Shown here piece by piece: positions 33,376-43,832 of a stretch of DNA of 64,000 nt. The notes under the pieces are model-generated. The model ran no database searches. It saw nothing but the letters and a program-made list of their open reading frames with translations, and was not told the DNA's origin. The stretch is taken from positions 3,286,001-3,350,000 of the forward strand of contig JAKZAP010000018.1 of the NCBI GenBank assembly GCA_023053575.1. Reading direction: 5' to 3'. The DNA is from Branchinecta lynchi (taxonomy: Eukaryota > Arthropoda > Branchiopoda > Anostraca > Branchinectidae). Within the stretch, counting starts at the first letter, position 1, and the number at the start of each line of letters is the position of its first letter. The translations under genes and the position numbers were made by a program.

Positions 33376-35040
33376 GTGTTCCTGCTAGAGATTTCAGCAC
33401 CGTCATCAGTTCCACCTGGACAATTTACCTTTTCCCTTTTTTGGAAGAAAATCCAGCCTGTGTGTCCGCTCCATAAGCTAAAACTGGAAATATTCTTTGC
33501 TCTAAAATCTCAGTTAGGAAACTACTGCTTTTCCTTGCTGACAAAAGTGCCGAACGCCCGAAGCCAGTGGCCACGAGCAGAGAACAGTCATGGACTGGAT
33601 TTCCTGCCTTCATTACTGCGTCACTCCAGTCCAGATTCTATCTTATTTTTTTTTGTTTTTTCATCAAAAATCATATACATTAAACATACAGTTTACCATC
33701 AACGGCCACCAAAAGAATCCTGATTGTGGCCGCAATTCTAACCACCATGAATCCGCTATATCATTCCGTCATGGGGGGGGGGGGGGGTAAACAAATAAAT
33801 AACATTAAATAAATACCCTTTCCTCTTATCACACTTATTTCCTTTTCGACGAATGGGATCTTAACCTTCCGGATGAAATGACGCAAGCCCGGCCTGGAAA
33901 TCGAAACTGTCACTCCGCACCATAAAACTGAAGACCATTATCTCAATGTGCAGACTGTCAAAACTGCACTCTCTATCATTTGCCATATCCCTTGCGTCAC
34001 GTGTCTAGAAGTGACATTAGAATGTGAATTCACTGCCAATAATTTACTGTGATTGCAGGCAAAAGGCGTGGCATGCCAGGGGATAGACTTGTATGAAGGA
34101 GAGGGTTAGAAATAACCTGTGCTGGGATGTTGAGAAACACATCGGGGACCCACAACAAGTTGTTTATGACTTTGTTATTCTTAGAGTAGGAGAATGAAAA
34201 AAAAAGAAATAACAGTATAGAATAGAATAGAATAGAATAGAATAGAATAGAATTTTTCAAAAGTATCTGTCACAGCGTTACCGCCGAATTTGACCTTTTC
34301 GTCATACAAAATGAGGAATCACATAACACTTTGTCACGAAGGTAAAAAAAACACTAAAAAGGACTAACTTATCGGTTACTGTACAACTCAACAAAAGCTG
34401 GAACAAAACTCCTTCTATATCTTTCGTGAAGAGGGGCCACAGGGGCTAGTTTGGGGATTTTCTGGGATTTCTCTCGCTGGGGTCTAGTACGTACAGGAGA
34501 ATAGGGGGGTGGGAGAATATAACGTAATCGGGGAACAGATAGGGTTTTGATACAGAACAGATAGTTGTATAACCACAACCAGATTAGTTAAAGTTCACTA
34601 AACCGAAAACTATCTGAACCGGCAACTATTTATCAATAGCAGCACAACTATATTGCTAAAAATTATCTTTTCTTGATAAAATTGTTCAGAAATATCGTTC
34701 TGCAATCATAGAAAACTTGGCCATAAAACCAGCGATTTTGCTTGTTAGCGCTTGCCGACTCTGTACAGACTTCACGGCCGCCAAAGTGGAGGTTAGCTGC
34801 AAAATATTTAAAACCGCCGTGGTTTAAAATCTCTATGGCCTACCAAGTCTTCCAAAACAAAATAAAATTTTTGAAGCTTCTCATGTCCTTAGTTTTTAAA
34901 AAGGTTTTTAAAGAGAGACTTTCCTTGAAATTTGCGCTGTGTGACTAGCAAACTTGGCTTGGGCAAAAATCGCAAAAAAAAAGTCGTAGATGCAATGGCG
35001 AGAAGGGCGGGTATATCTGAAGCTTATAATCCGATAGTCG
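33376..35040. other. No gene recognised
   Basis: The 121-codon frame at 33358-33723 starts in the foldback end and lacks coding features. The interval also holds a 13-base G run near 33774-33787 and the pentanucleotide repeat listed separately. No exon with convincing splice sites was found. Confidence 0.4.
34216..34254. repeat. Microsatellite (AGAAT)n
   Basis: About seven copies of the pentanucleotide AGAAT/TAGAA in a row. Confidence 0.9.
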
Positions 35041-35047
35041 AGCTCAG

Positions 35048-35431
35048 GGGTGTCATGTATGGGGGGGGGGCGCCCCCCCCCCTAATGTTGTCCAAGCAGT
35101 TGGTAAGAATAACCGATTCGGCGCGAAGCGCTGCAATTTTTCATAAAAAAAAACAGTTGATTCGTTCACGAAAAGATCAAAACGGTAGGTTTTTTTTCGT
35201 CAGAACAGTCCGGTTTTTTGAAAATCAGTCGATCTTTTGTCGAAACTGTCGTTTTCCTTTAAAACTGTCGTTTTTTCTGCACGAACAGTCGGTAAAATTG
35301 ATGAGCAAGTCGGTAAAAACCTTGCCCCGCTTCCAACTAAAGAAGATAATTTACCCCGTTTTCGTCTGTTTTTCTACGGATTTTCTGTGTCCCCCCCCCC
35401 TCCCAAAACACTTTGGCTGGTAACGCCTCTG
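35048..35431. mobile_element. CAGAGGCG hAT-like MITE, diverged copy
   Basis: The left end CAGGGGTGTCATGTAT and right end GGTAACGCCTCTG match the MITE at 40316-40607, as do internal words GATTCGGCGCGAAGCGCTGC and AGTCGGTAAAAACCTTGCCC. Poly-G and poly-C runs lie near both ends. The 8-bp target duplication is not recognisable, so this is an older copy. Confidence 0.65.
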
Positions 35432-36160
35432 CTCTGAGACTCGACCTAGAGATAATATAAACGGAAGAAGAAGTACGAGGGGTTCTTTAAGTTGTCTGGT
35501 ATTCCGCTGGATGCACTCTTTTGGTCAGATAGAATAATGTTTTCATCCCATGGAAGTCTATTTTTTGTGTTCTCAATAAAAAAAAACAGGTGATTTTTTA
35601 GCTCAAAAAAGCAGAGCGAAGCTACCGTCTTCTTTTTTATCGTAGTTACGCCAACTAGCGGGCAGCAAGGATACCTCGAACTACATAATTTTTCTGCTAA
35701 GACGTTCTGAGATAGTTGACTACTTTAAACTTGGCATATGCTCGCAGCAAATTACACAAGACTTTGGCTGTTTTTAGCCCCTTGTCTCTTGCCTTGGATG
35801 ACAAACATGGCAAATTTGCATAACCGGTCTGCTGACCAATAAGCTTCTCGGAAACAATAATCGGGATACTGATTTGTTACGCAAAGAGAAAAAGCATGGC
35901 AAGCGTCATAATCGGTATGCGACGAATAGAGGAGATAGGATACACTTGTGAAGTGTAGAATCTCCGGAACGAAAATGGATAGGAATATACTACTGACGTC
36001 AAGAAACGAATAATCCAATGGAACCTCCGTCTTTGGTCCCACGCAGCGACTGTGGATACCCAGACAAAACTGAGCGGAACTAGAGGTACTTGCAGTGAGC
36101 TTTGAGTTGATACGGTCTACTTCCCTCTTCGCCGCTGCGCATACCAGATGAAAAAGTATA
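35432..36160. other. No supported gene
   Basis: A 169-codon minus-strand frame (36261-35752) overlaps this stretch and runs into the MITE at 36161. It shows no known domain, and neither an exon border nor a convincing start was seen. It may hide a real exon, but the evidence is weak. Confidence 0.3.
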
Positions 36161-36571
36161 CAGGCGTATTCTCGCCGTTCCCCATAAGGACTCCACTTGA
36201 GGAGTCCTCGCGTTTTTGTTTGTCCCGGGGACTCACTCCCCGTATTCTTGCGAGTCCCCACGGACGGAGAATGCTCCGATTATCATCACCATCGTCAAAA
36301 AGGACTCCCTTTCAGATTCAGATGAGAATCAATTTTTGCTGGTGTTGGTGCAATGTAAAACTGATTAAAACAATGAGAATAACCAAAACCAAAAATAAAG
36401 TGAATCCAGACTTATTTCGTCAATTGCACATTTATTTTGAGAAGACAATCCATGTTGGAAGCATTCCCCGTGTTCTCATTGTTTTCCGTACAGGGAGTCA
36501 GCGTGGAGTGACTCCCTCTATTCTCGCCATTCCCCGAGGAGTCTTCGTGGAACGGCGAGAATACGCCTTAG
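36161..36571. mobile_element. MITE with AGGCGTATTCTCGCCGTTCC ends
   Basis: A 20-bp perfect inverted repeat: AGGCGTATTCTCGCCGTTCC at the left and GGAACGGCGAGAATACGCCT at the right. Subterminal words (GGAGTC, GACTCC) are also inverted. About 410 bp and non-coding. A target duplication is not evident. Confidence 0.72.
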
Positions 36572-36795
36572 GAGGTCTGCGGGCGTGGAAGGCTTTGCAG
36601 CGAGGCACATCTGAGGTCAGAATGGTAGCCAACCAATCAGCTGTAAAGGACGACTCAGAAGGCGTTCATAATGAAATTTCTTCTGCGGGGCTCTACTCCG
36701 CTATATAGCTGTTTGTGGAGGTAACGGATTATGATGTTCCGTGCAGAGCAGAATAACTCTAGCGAGTATCGCGCGAACTTTGAAAAAGTGACACA

Positions 36796-37079
36796 GAGCG
36801 TGTTCCACCCTACTTACCGTAGTTACTACGCATGACGTCACGAATTCTGGCTTTTTGCCGTCAAGCCTGGAACGATTTTTCTATTTTCCAGCAGAATATC
36901 ATGCCGTGGGCGATCCGACCAATCACGTTGCAGAGATCCGTAGTTACTACGCTCCCAAGCATGGTAAGCAAATAGTTACTATTTCGAGAAGGTTGAACGG
37001 CCAGCGTAGTAACTTTTGGTGAGGTTGGAACGGAAATAGTAACTAATAGTTACTATTTGTAGAAGGGTGGAACACGCTC
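36796..37079. mobile_element. Harbinger-like MITE (GAGCGTGTTCCACCC), copy 2
   Basis: The ends GAGCGTGTTCCACCCTACTT and GAAGGGTGGAACACGCTC are intact. Flanking triplets (ACA and AAG) do not match. The body is nearly identical to copy 1, including TCTATTTTCCAGCAG and CCAATCACGTTGCAGAGAT. Confidence 0.75.
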
Positions 37080-37210
37080 AAGGAGTGTTAGCCATCAAGA
37101 GTATTAGTACCATAAGCACGACATGTCATTAGCAGTGCGAAAAATTTAGTAATCTTTTTCGTTTTAACTCATTCTATCATGTACATGCTACGAGGCATGC
37201 GGGAGACCTG

Positions 37211-37494
37211 AGCCTCGTTTTTGTTGCATGCTGCAGGTCCACTTCTCGGCCGATTCCGGACTGATTCTTTCTACATCCGTTTTTGCACTGCAGCGCTTCC
37301 GAGGAAGACGGCAGCGCTTCTCGAGAATCGCGGACTTGCTCACCGACCAAGTCCGTGCTTTCCTGCAAGATGCTGCAGTGCTACCGCTTCAACCAAGAAG
37401 AAAGTGAATCCAAAAACGCATACGGTGCAAAAGCAAAGAAGTGCTGCAGCAGCGATGCGGCAGCGCTATTGCAACAAAACGAGGCTCTGGTAAG
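37211..37494. mobile_element. MITE with GAGCCTCGTTTT(T)GTTGCA ends
   Basis: GAGCCTCGTTTTTGTTGCAT at the left is mirrored by TTGCAACAAAACGAGGCTC at the right. The interior is GC-rich with several CTGCAG/GCAGCG words. Two overlapping plus-strand frames cover it, but they use the inverted repeats as coding sequence and are not credible genes. Confidence 0.65.
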
Positions 37495-37559
37495 TGAGCC
37501 AAGAAGTACGGTACAGCAAGGCATTCAGGTACGGTAGTCTGGAATACTTTTGTCAGACT

Positions 37560-37720
37560 GAATTCGAGAAGCGGAAAGTGTACCGCAATTTAAAAATTGG
37601 TTAAAGAAACATCTCCTTGAGGGTAGTTGGTGAGTGGAGGATTTGGAAGACGAGAGAGGACAAATTGATTAATTCGTTTTTAGTTTATTTTAGTGAAGGT
37701 TTGATTAGTTATATAATTTG
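37560..37720 (+). pseudogene. LINE 3'-terminal remnant
   Basis: One frame encodes ESVPQFKNWLKKHLLEGSW followed by a stop at 37629, the typical last residues of CR1/Jockey-like reverse transcriptases. Upstream sequence is a MITE, so only the extreme 3' end is kept. Confidence 0.5.
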
Positions 37721-38027
37721 GTAGTAAATGCGTACTGATTGCGTTTTTCAAGCACGCATGTGCTTTGTTTGTAACCGGTCGTCAAGCCGGAATTATTTTC
37801 TTTTAGTAAAGTTGTTGAATCCTGAAAAAAAAGGAGAAAATTTCAGGGGGAAAAAGATCGACGAACAATTATGCAAGTTGAAGCACCCTTGTGAACAAAC
37901 AAACAATGGGCCCTTGATACCACTAATCTGTGGCACACAGAGTGCATTTTCTATGGCACTTATCAAGTATAAGTCAATCGAGGTTCATTCTAGCGATCAC
38001 GATTGCAGGTTCCTTTTTCTAGCTTAA

Positions 38028-38200
38028 GCCTGACAAGGACCCTTGCCAAAAATGGCCAAAATCAATATTCTTTGAGCTCAAGCTGACTTTGAAACATAGA
38101 ACAAATAATGTATACAACGGATACGTCAGCTACGATTCTTCATCAGCGATATTTCGGCTCTTCTTGGCAAGGGTCCTCGTCATATCGCTAGCATGAATCT
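38028..38200. repeat. Inverted pair of GGACCCTT stem-loop modules
   Basis: A plus-strand module (CCTGACAAGGACCCTTGCCA, near 38029) and a minus-strand module (ending GGCAAGGGTCCTCGTCA near 38190) face each other about 120 bp apart, with GATACGTCAGCT and CTTCATCAGCGATATTTCGG between. The same arrangement occurs at 17222-17703 and 54553-54790. Confidence 0.65.
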
Positions 38201-38399
38201 CAGCTGAGGTATTCGTCTAGCGCCATAGAATATGATTGGCAGTCAGCTTGAGTTGAAGGAAGAGAGTGCAGCTGTAAAGTGTTTGAAATTCCTCTTGAGA
38301 ATTTTGTAAGATTTTACTATACAAATAGAAATACGTATAAAAATAAACTCTGGGCCGCTCGCCAACGTTCAAACATAACAAACGTATATAATACAAACA

Positions 38400-38574
38400 T
38401 TAAATATTTCTCTTTGCTGGTGGCAGACTGGACCCTTCGGGCTCAAGGATGTACCGTTTGGGCACTATAATGTCCGATAACGTTGCAGCGTTCCTGAATC
38501 CGGCAGCAGGTGCGTCATTAGTTATGACGTCAGCTTGCGGAACACCGTAGGACTTCTTTGGTACGGCTGCGTAC
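38400..38574 (-). CDS. Minus-strand gene X, last coding exon
   Basis: The acceptor TTTTTTCTCCAG precedes GTACGCAGCC at 38574. The exon begins by completing a Lys codon (phase 2), as required by the exon ending at 43833, and runs 57 codons to TAA at 38402-38400. The peptide continues the Pro/Tyr repeat (PKKSYGVPQA) and ends in EPEGSSLPPAKRNI. No transmembrane segment is present. The family is not recognised. The repeat shared with the preceding exon supports their belonging together. Confidence 0.72.
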
Positions 38575-38688
38575 CTGGAGAAAAAATAATGGGTTAATTG
38601 ATAACACATTGACACACAAGTTCCAATTAAAGGTGAACTGAAGTAACTTTTCTATTCACTTCCTTGTCATGCCATAGGTGCATTTTTA

Positions 38689-38982
38689 GAGCGTGTTCCA
38701 CCCTTCTAACAATAGTAACTATTAGTTACTATTTTCTAAATAACCTCATGAAAAGTTACTACGCTGACCGTTCAAGCATTCTCGAAATAGTAATCATTTG
38801 TTTACACACCCGGGAGAGTAGTAAGCGTGGTAACTACGAATCTCTGTGATATGATTGGCCGGATTAGCCCCTGGCACGATATTTTGGTGAAAATAGAAAA
38901 ATACGTTCCAGCCTTGACGCCAAAAAGGCAGAATTCGTGACGTCATGCGTAGTGACTGCGGTAAGTAGGATGGAACAGGCTC
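38689..38982. mobile_element. Harbinger-like MITE, copy 3
   Basis: GAGCGTGTTCCACCCTTCTA at the left and GGATGGAACAGGCTC at the right are flanked by TTA on both sides (38686-38688 and 38983-38985). This is opposite in orientation to copies 1 and 2. It lies in an intron of gene X. Confidence 0.75.
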
Positions 38983-39289
38983 TTAAAGTCCTTATACAAA
39001 CTCGGAATGGACAGCCATTGGACACGAGAGCGACTAAAACAGCCTTAGCCCTTTCATTCATTCACTTTTATCCATACAAAAAAAATGGAACCACTAACTC
39101 TTTATGATCCCACCAGAAGGCCTAGCATAAGACATGGCGTTGGACGGTGCTTAGTCTTAATTAGTATTTCGTTTTAAAGGAAACAAACCAAAACAGAGTA
39201 GATAAAGGAAGGAGAAAAAGAATAAAGACATAACAAACTAGAAGAGGAGAAAACTACATGAAATAACTGACAAGAAAAAACCCACGAAA

Positions 39290-39364
39290 AAACTAGGTGC
39301 TGAGATTTAATTCTTGACACTGTTGCTGTTTTGTTGTCAAAAATTAAATCTCGGCACTAGTTTT
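39290..39364. repeat. Perfect-looped hairpin of about 30-bp stem
   Basis: AACTAGGTGCTGAGATTTAA at 39292 pairs with TTAAATCTCGGCACTAGTTT at 39345-39364, and the pairing continues inward to TTGACA/TGTCAA around a loop of about 14 nt. Two or three mismatches interrupt the stem. The size is that of a small foldback element or a microRNA-type precursor. Confidence 0.7.
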
Positions 39365-39474
39365 TTCCCTACAGTGGTATTTAAAAGTAATTTCCCCAAA
39401 TAGGATATTTAAAGTCGGTAGAAGCTTCAGTTATATATTGCAGGTTCATTCCTTCCCCAGCGTTGTCCTTGACG

Positions 39475-39600
39475 TTCGACAGTCTGAAGAGGACCCTTGC
39501 GAAGAAGGGCCAAAATATCGCTGCCAAAGCATCGTTGCTGACATATCTGTTTTATGCACTGTTTGAATATATGTTTCTCAGTCAGCTTGGGCTCAAGGAG
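39475..39600 (+). repeat. GGACCCTT stem-loop module, solo copy
   Basis: TCTGAAGAGGACCCTTGCGA followed by AGAAGGGCCAAAATATCGCT, then GCTGACATATCTG and GTCAGCTTGGGCTCAA, the same word order as 54681-54790 without an inverted partner. Confidence 0.65.
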
Positions 39601-39651
39601 TTTTTATTTGGCATACTCGAGTCGCGAGAAAAGCTCAAAACAGATAGATGG

Positions 39652-39884
39652 TTGATGGTCCATTTACACACTGCGTAAAATCCGAGCGTATTTTGAAATC
39701 CGAGCGTATTTTACGCACGTTTTGAGCTAGAAAAGATTTCTAGCAATACGGACGTATTTAGATACAAAACGGACCGATTTCTCAAATACGTCCGTATTGC
39801 TAGAAATGTTTTCAAGCTCGAAACGTGCTTAAAATACGCTCGGATTTTACGCAGTGTGTAAACCCACCACGAGAAGACTTCCCA
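39652..39884. mobile_element. Foldback element, nearly perfect palindrome
   Basis: TTTACACACTGCGTAAAATC at about 39663 is mirrored by GATTTTACGCAGTGTGTAAA ending at about 39872. The mirroring extends through ATTTCTAGCAATACGGACGT almost to the centre. A CGAGCG repeat is duplicated only in the left arm. Confidence 0.75.
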
Positions 39885-40278
39885 TCCCCCTCTTTCAACA
39901 ACGAACGACTCGAGCAAAAACACAAATCCTTCACCGCAGTAATTAGCGAATCGTTCGAATGTTGACAAATAGTTCTTACTCGACCTGACGTGCCAGCACG
40001 ACTGACTATCAAGTCGCAGAATTCGGGTCTCGAGACTCGAGAGATTTAACGATTTTCTGCACCTGTGATTAGAGTTATTTATAGGCTAATTGGAACAGTA
40101 GGCATTTCTTTTGTGACAATCAAAGGGACTAGTCTCGTCAGCTAGCTCGAGTTTAATACGATTAAAGAGCTTGATTTCTTGGATGAAACCGAGCTTAATC
40201 AGCAACTGGAGCTCATGTGGGTGCGGCACTAGATTCGAACGGACGTACTTGGCGCAAGTCTTGCTCGAGTAGGCTATT

Positions 40279-40861
40279 CCCGATGAAAAACTTGTAGCCT
40301 GAGTAGTAGTATGGTCAGAGGCGTCACGAGTGGGGGGGGGGGGAATACCGAGTCGGCGCGAAGCGCCACGATTTTTTGTTCATGAAAACAGTCGCTTTTT
40401 CTGAAAATTGGTCGATTTTTCGTCAAAATAGTCGGTTTTTCTGAAAATCAGTGGATTTTTCGGAAAATCAGTCGATTTTTTCAAAAATGTCAATTTTATT
40501 GTTGAAAACAGTCATTTTCTCTGCAGAAAAAGTCGGTAAAAATTACCAGCCAGTCGGTAAATGCCTCGCCCCCCCCCCCCCAAACATTTTGGCTAATAAC
40601 GCCTCTGAGTATGGTAGAAGTACGAAAACGTTGCATGTAGTACTATGTAATAGCAAAGAATACTATCATTTAATGTGCCTCAGACTGGTCCAATCTTATG
40701 CAGTAGTATCCAGTAGCATCCGGTCTTCCTAATAGTCGCATATAATAGTATGCAGTAACACGGTAGCCTTGAAGTAGAAGCATGTAGTAGCATCGTTAGT
40801 ACTGCATGCTACTTTTTCGTACTACTTCATAGGACTATTTTGAGATAAATTGTTCATCGGG
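40279..40861. mobile_element. CCCGATGAA MITE, copy 1, interrupted
   Basis: The ends CCCGATGAAAAACTTGTAGC and GATAAATTGTTCATCGGG match two other copies. The interior is rich in TAGTAG/TACTAC triplets. A hAT-like MITE (40316-40607) with its 8-bp duplication is inserted near the left end. The flanking dinucleotide is TT on both sides. Confidence 0.82.
40316..40607. mobile_element. CAGAGGCG hAT-type MITE with 8-bp target duplication
   Basis: The ends CAGAGGCGTCACGAG and GGCTAATAACGCCTCTG are flanked by AGTATGGT at 40308-40315 and 40608-40615. The 8-bp duplication lies inside a CCCGATGAA MITE, whose uninterrupted copy at 42753 confirms the empty site. It holds a G run near the left end and a C run near the right end. 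Confidence 0.9.
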
Positions 40862-41439
40862 TTCTGTATTGCTGAATTCCACAAAATAGAAATAGTTGAG
40901 TAAATAAACAAAAAAAACAATACAGGGAAGGATGGATATAAAATTGGATTAAAATAAATAATTACACTCCAGAAAATTCAGTCATTTTTTGTTTCAATTC
41001 GGTTCAGTTTAATAACACATAACGGACCAGTCGATTGGTTGTTTTTGCGTCATAACAAAATTCTAAACGTACGCCTATATACAAGTTTGCGGCATTTATA
41101 CTCGTTCTCGTTATTATACTCGTCTCATCACATATATGGCCAATAACACAATACAATTAATAAAATATAAAATAAAATATAAACGTTCAAATGCGTTCCC
41201 AGTTGTACAAACAAGGGTACGAAACTCTGAGGAAAACGCAAACAATCTATTTTTCACGGTAAAAGTCCTTTGTACAAGTTCCATCGTAATCCCGCTTAAG
41301 AACATTATTTTTTTTAGTTCACTATACTGATATATTTATATGTATTATAGCATATAAAATATTTAGATGTATTACGTGTAGTGTGGCGACATGCAATAAA
41401 TACGGAATAGATGACTAAATTATCGTCTACTTTTTGCTT

Positions 41440-42230
41440 CAAACTTGTGTTGAAGCAAACTTTTTGCAGTTGTTTCGAAGCTTTTGTGGTCTAATAATCG
41501 GTTTAGTTTTCTTCCTTTTTGTGGAATAATGCAAGATAAGCTTATATGTATAATTAGTAAAGATGACACTAAAAAAATGCTTAACGTTCAATGAATTAAA
41601 ATTATCGTTTAATTTTGTATTGAACCACAAACGAAACGGCAAAAAACAAAACAAACAAAAAAAAACAGAACATTTTACTTTTACGGGGCATAACTTTTGG
41701 CACTTATTTCGAAGCTTTTGTAGCCTAATAATCGTATTTTTCTTTCTTTATGTAATGGAAGAATGCCATTTAAGCTTATATGTCTGTGCCTATGTGTAAT
41801 GCTCGCAACAAGCAATGCTCAACGCCAAATTTACTATTCGATCGATAAAAGAAGACCAAATTATATAATTTGTGCTTAAACCTGAAACGAAATGGCGAAA
41901 AATGCTAACGCAAAAAAATATATTAGGGGGCGTGAGTAGTGGGTAGCTTGTGACCCTTACATAAGGTTTGAAGCCAAACTGACAATTCATTACAAAAGAA
42001 ATAGAAAACCGTGATTTTCAGGATTTTTTTGCAACCGCAATATCTGAATTTATATTTATCGCTCGCACATCATCCTAGAGGGATAATTAGCTGATCAAGA
42101 AAAAACACCGAAAATCACGGTTTTCTATTTCTTTTGTGACCCTTACTTTAAAGATTTTGTAGCCTAATTGTGGCTTTGCTTTTCTTCCTCTTTTGTGTAA
42201 CAATGGAAGTTAAAAGCTTATATATACCTT
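41440..42230. repeat. Threefold repeated segment, possibly decayed copies of a gene X exon end
   Basis: TTTCGAAGCTTTTGTGGTCT, TTTCGAAGCTTTTGTAGCCT and a third diverged version (AAGATTTTGTAGCCTAATTG) each precede TCTTCCTTTTT-like and AAGCTTATAT words. Upstream of the second copy, read on the minus strand, GTGCCAAAAGTTATGCCCCG followed by TAAAAGTAAAATG resembles the 3' end and donor of the exon at 43833. This suggests duplicated and degraded exon-intron pieces. Confidence 0.45.
41992..42137. mobile_element. Short MITE with perfect 28-bp inverted repeats
   Basis: ACAAAAGAAATAGAAAACCG continuing into TGATTTTC at the left is mirrored exactly at the right end. The whole element is about 146 bp. 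TTGTGACCCTTAC occurs both 40 bp before and directly at the right end, so the exact target duplication is unclear. Confidence 0.75.
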
Positions 42231-42333
42231 ACCTATCTCCGTAGTTCTTAGTGCAATACATAGTAATACTTTCGTACCACCGTCTCGACAAATAGCCTAC
42301 TCCCGACCGCTACCCACCTTTGCAATACTCTAT

Positions 42334-42638
42334 GAGCGTGTTCCACCCTACTTACTGTAGTTACTACGCATGACGTCACGGATCCTGGCTTTTTGCCGTC
42401 AAGGCTGGAACGATTTTTCTATTTTACAGCAGGATCTCACGCCAGGGGCGAATCCGACCAATCACGTTACAGAGATGCGTAGTAACTACGCTTACTACGC
42501 TCCCGAGCATGGTAAGCAAATACTAACTATTAGTTACTATTCCGACAAGGTTGGAACGGTCAGCGTAATAACTTTTCGTGAGGATGGAGCGGAAATAGTA
42601 ACTAATAGTAACTGTTGTTAGAAGGGTGGACCACGCTC
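42334..42638. mobile_element. Harbinger-like MITE, copy 4
   Basis: GAGCGTGTTCCACCCTACTT to GAAGGGTGGACCACGCTC, flanked by TAT at 42331-42333 and 42639-42641. It retains the full body including CTTACTACGCTCCCGAGCAT. Confidence 0.8.
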
Positions 42639-42639
42639 T

Positions 42640-43140
42640 ATATGACCAAGTTCAAAACACGCAAGTGAATCTCGGGAAGAACGAGAAACGTTGCTCAAAC
42701 GAAGACTCGAATTTTGTGTCAAGGAATCAACAGCATTCGTTGGGGACAGCTACCCGATGAAAAATTTGTAGCCTGCGTAGTAGTATGGTAGTAATACGAA
42801 AACTTTGCATGTAATACTATCTAATAGCAAAGAATACTATCATTTAATGTGCCTCAGACTGGTCCAATCTTATGTAGTAGTATCCAGTAGCATCCTGTCT
42901 TGCCATAGTAGCATCCAGTCTTGCTAATAGTAGCATATAGTAGTATGCAGTAACACGGTAGCCTTGAAGTAGAAGCATGTAGTAGCATGTTAGTACTTCA
43001 TGCTACTTTTTCGTACTACTTCATAGTACTATTTTGAGATAAATTTTTCATCGGGTATGGTGACGCTTCCGGCTCTTCCGCTAGGTAAACGGTGATTCTT
43101 CACCGGAACGAAGAGTTAGTCATCAAGAGTATATAATATG
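42640..43140 (-). repeat. Dispersed repeat R6, copy 3, split by a MITE
   Basis: The reverse complement of 43140-43056 and 42752-42645 reproduces the two halves of the repeat at 12669-12865 (TACTCTTGATGACTAACTC, then TTTCTCGTTCTTCCCGAG and CGTGTTTTGAACTTG). The MITE at 42753-43055 separates them. Confidence 0.6.
42753..43055. mobile_element. CCCGATGAA MITE, copy 2
   Basis: CCCGATGAAAAATTTGTAGC to GATAAATTTTTCATCGGG, flanked by TA on both sides. A 303-bp intact copy inserted in repeat R6. The interior carries many TAGTAG-type triplets and AGTAGCAT words. Confidence 0.85.
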
Positions 43141-43420
43141 CATTATGCGTGATGACCGCGACAAGCAATGCTTAAAGGACCTGTCTTCCCTATAATACTA
43201 ACGCAACCTACTTCCATAATCCCTCCAAACATCTCTAAACCCAGAAAACAGGATATTTAAATTGTTTCCCTGTTTTCAATACTAGTCAACGGGTCTTCGA
43301 AAAGGCTTAAAGCAGCCAAACCCGTGGGTTGTTTTTGAAAGCACACCCTAGTCTTATAAGTATTCAAATATTTTAAAATGCTGTAAGTTGAAGAGTAAAT
43401 AGTGCGAGGGATCCTTTAAC

Positions 43421-43724
43421 CCCGATGAAAAATATATCTCGAAATAGTACTATGAAGTAGTACGAAAAAGTAGCATGCAGTACTAACGATGCTACTACAT
43501 GCTTCTACGCCAAGGCTACCGTGTTACTGCATAATACTTTATGCTGCTATTAGCAAGACCGGATGCTACTATGACAAGACAGGATGCTACTGGATACTAC
43601 TACATAAGATTGGACCAGTCAGAGGCACATTAAATGATAGTATTCTTTGCTATTACATAGTATTACATGCAACGTTTTCGTACTACTACCATACTACTAC
43701 GCAGGCTACACATTTTTCATCGGG
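43421..43724. mobile_element. CCCGATGAA MITE, copy 3, inverted
   Basis: CCCGATGAAAAATATATCTC to CTACACATTTTTCATCGGG, in the opposite orientation to copy 2, flanked by AC on both sides. Nearly full length. Confidence 0.83.
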
Positions 43725-43832
43725 ACGCTAAACGTACAAATAAATAGATAGGGCAAGACAAAATAATCATAGAATTTTTGCTTGAACCTGAAACAAAATG
43801 ACAAAAAAAAAATTAACAAAAAAACATCTTAC

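Noticed and set aside
33358..33723. 121-codon plus-strand frame
   Set aside because: It begins in a foldback terminus, and its composition is not protein-like.
35752..36261. 169-codon minus-strand frame
   Set aside because: No domain, no supported start or splice site, and it runs into the terminal repeat of a MITE.
37221..37537. Two overlapping Ser/Ala/Cys-rich frames
   Set aside because: They span the inverted repeats and GC-rich body of a MITE.
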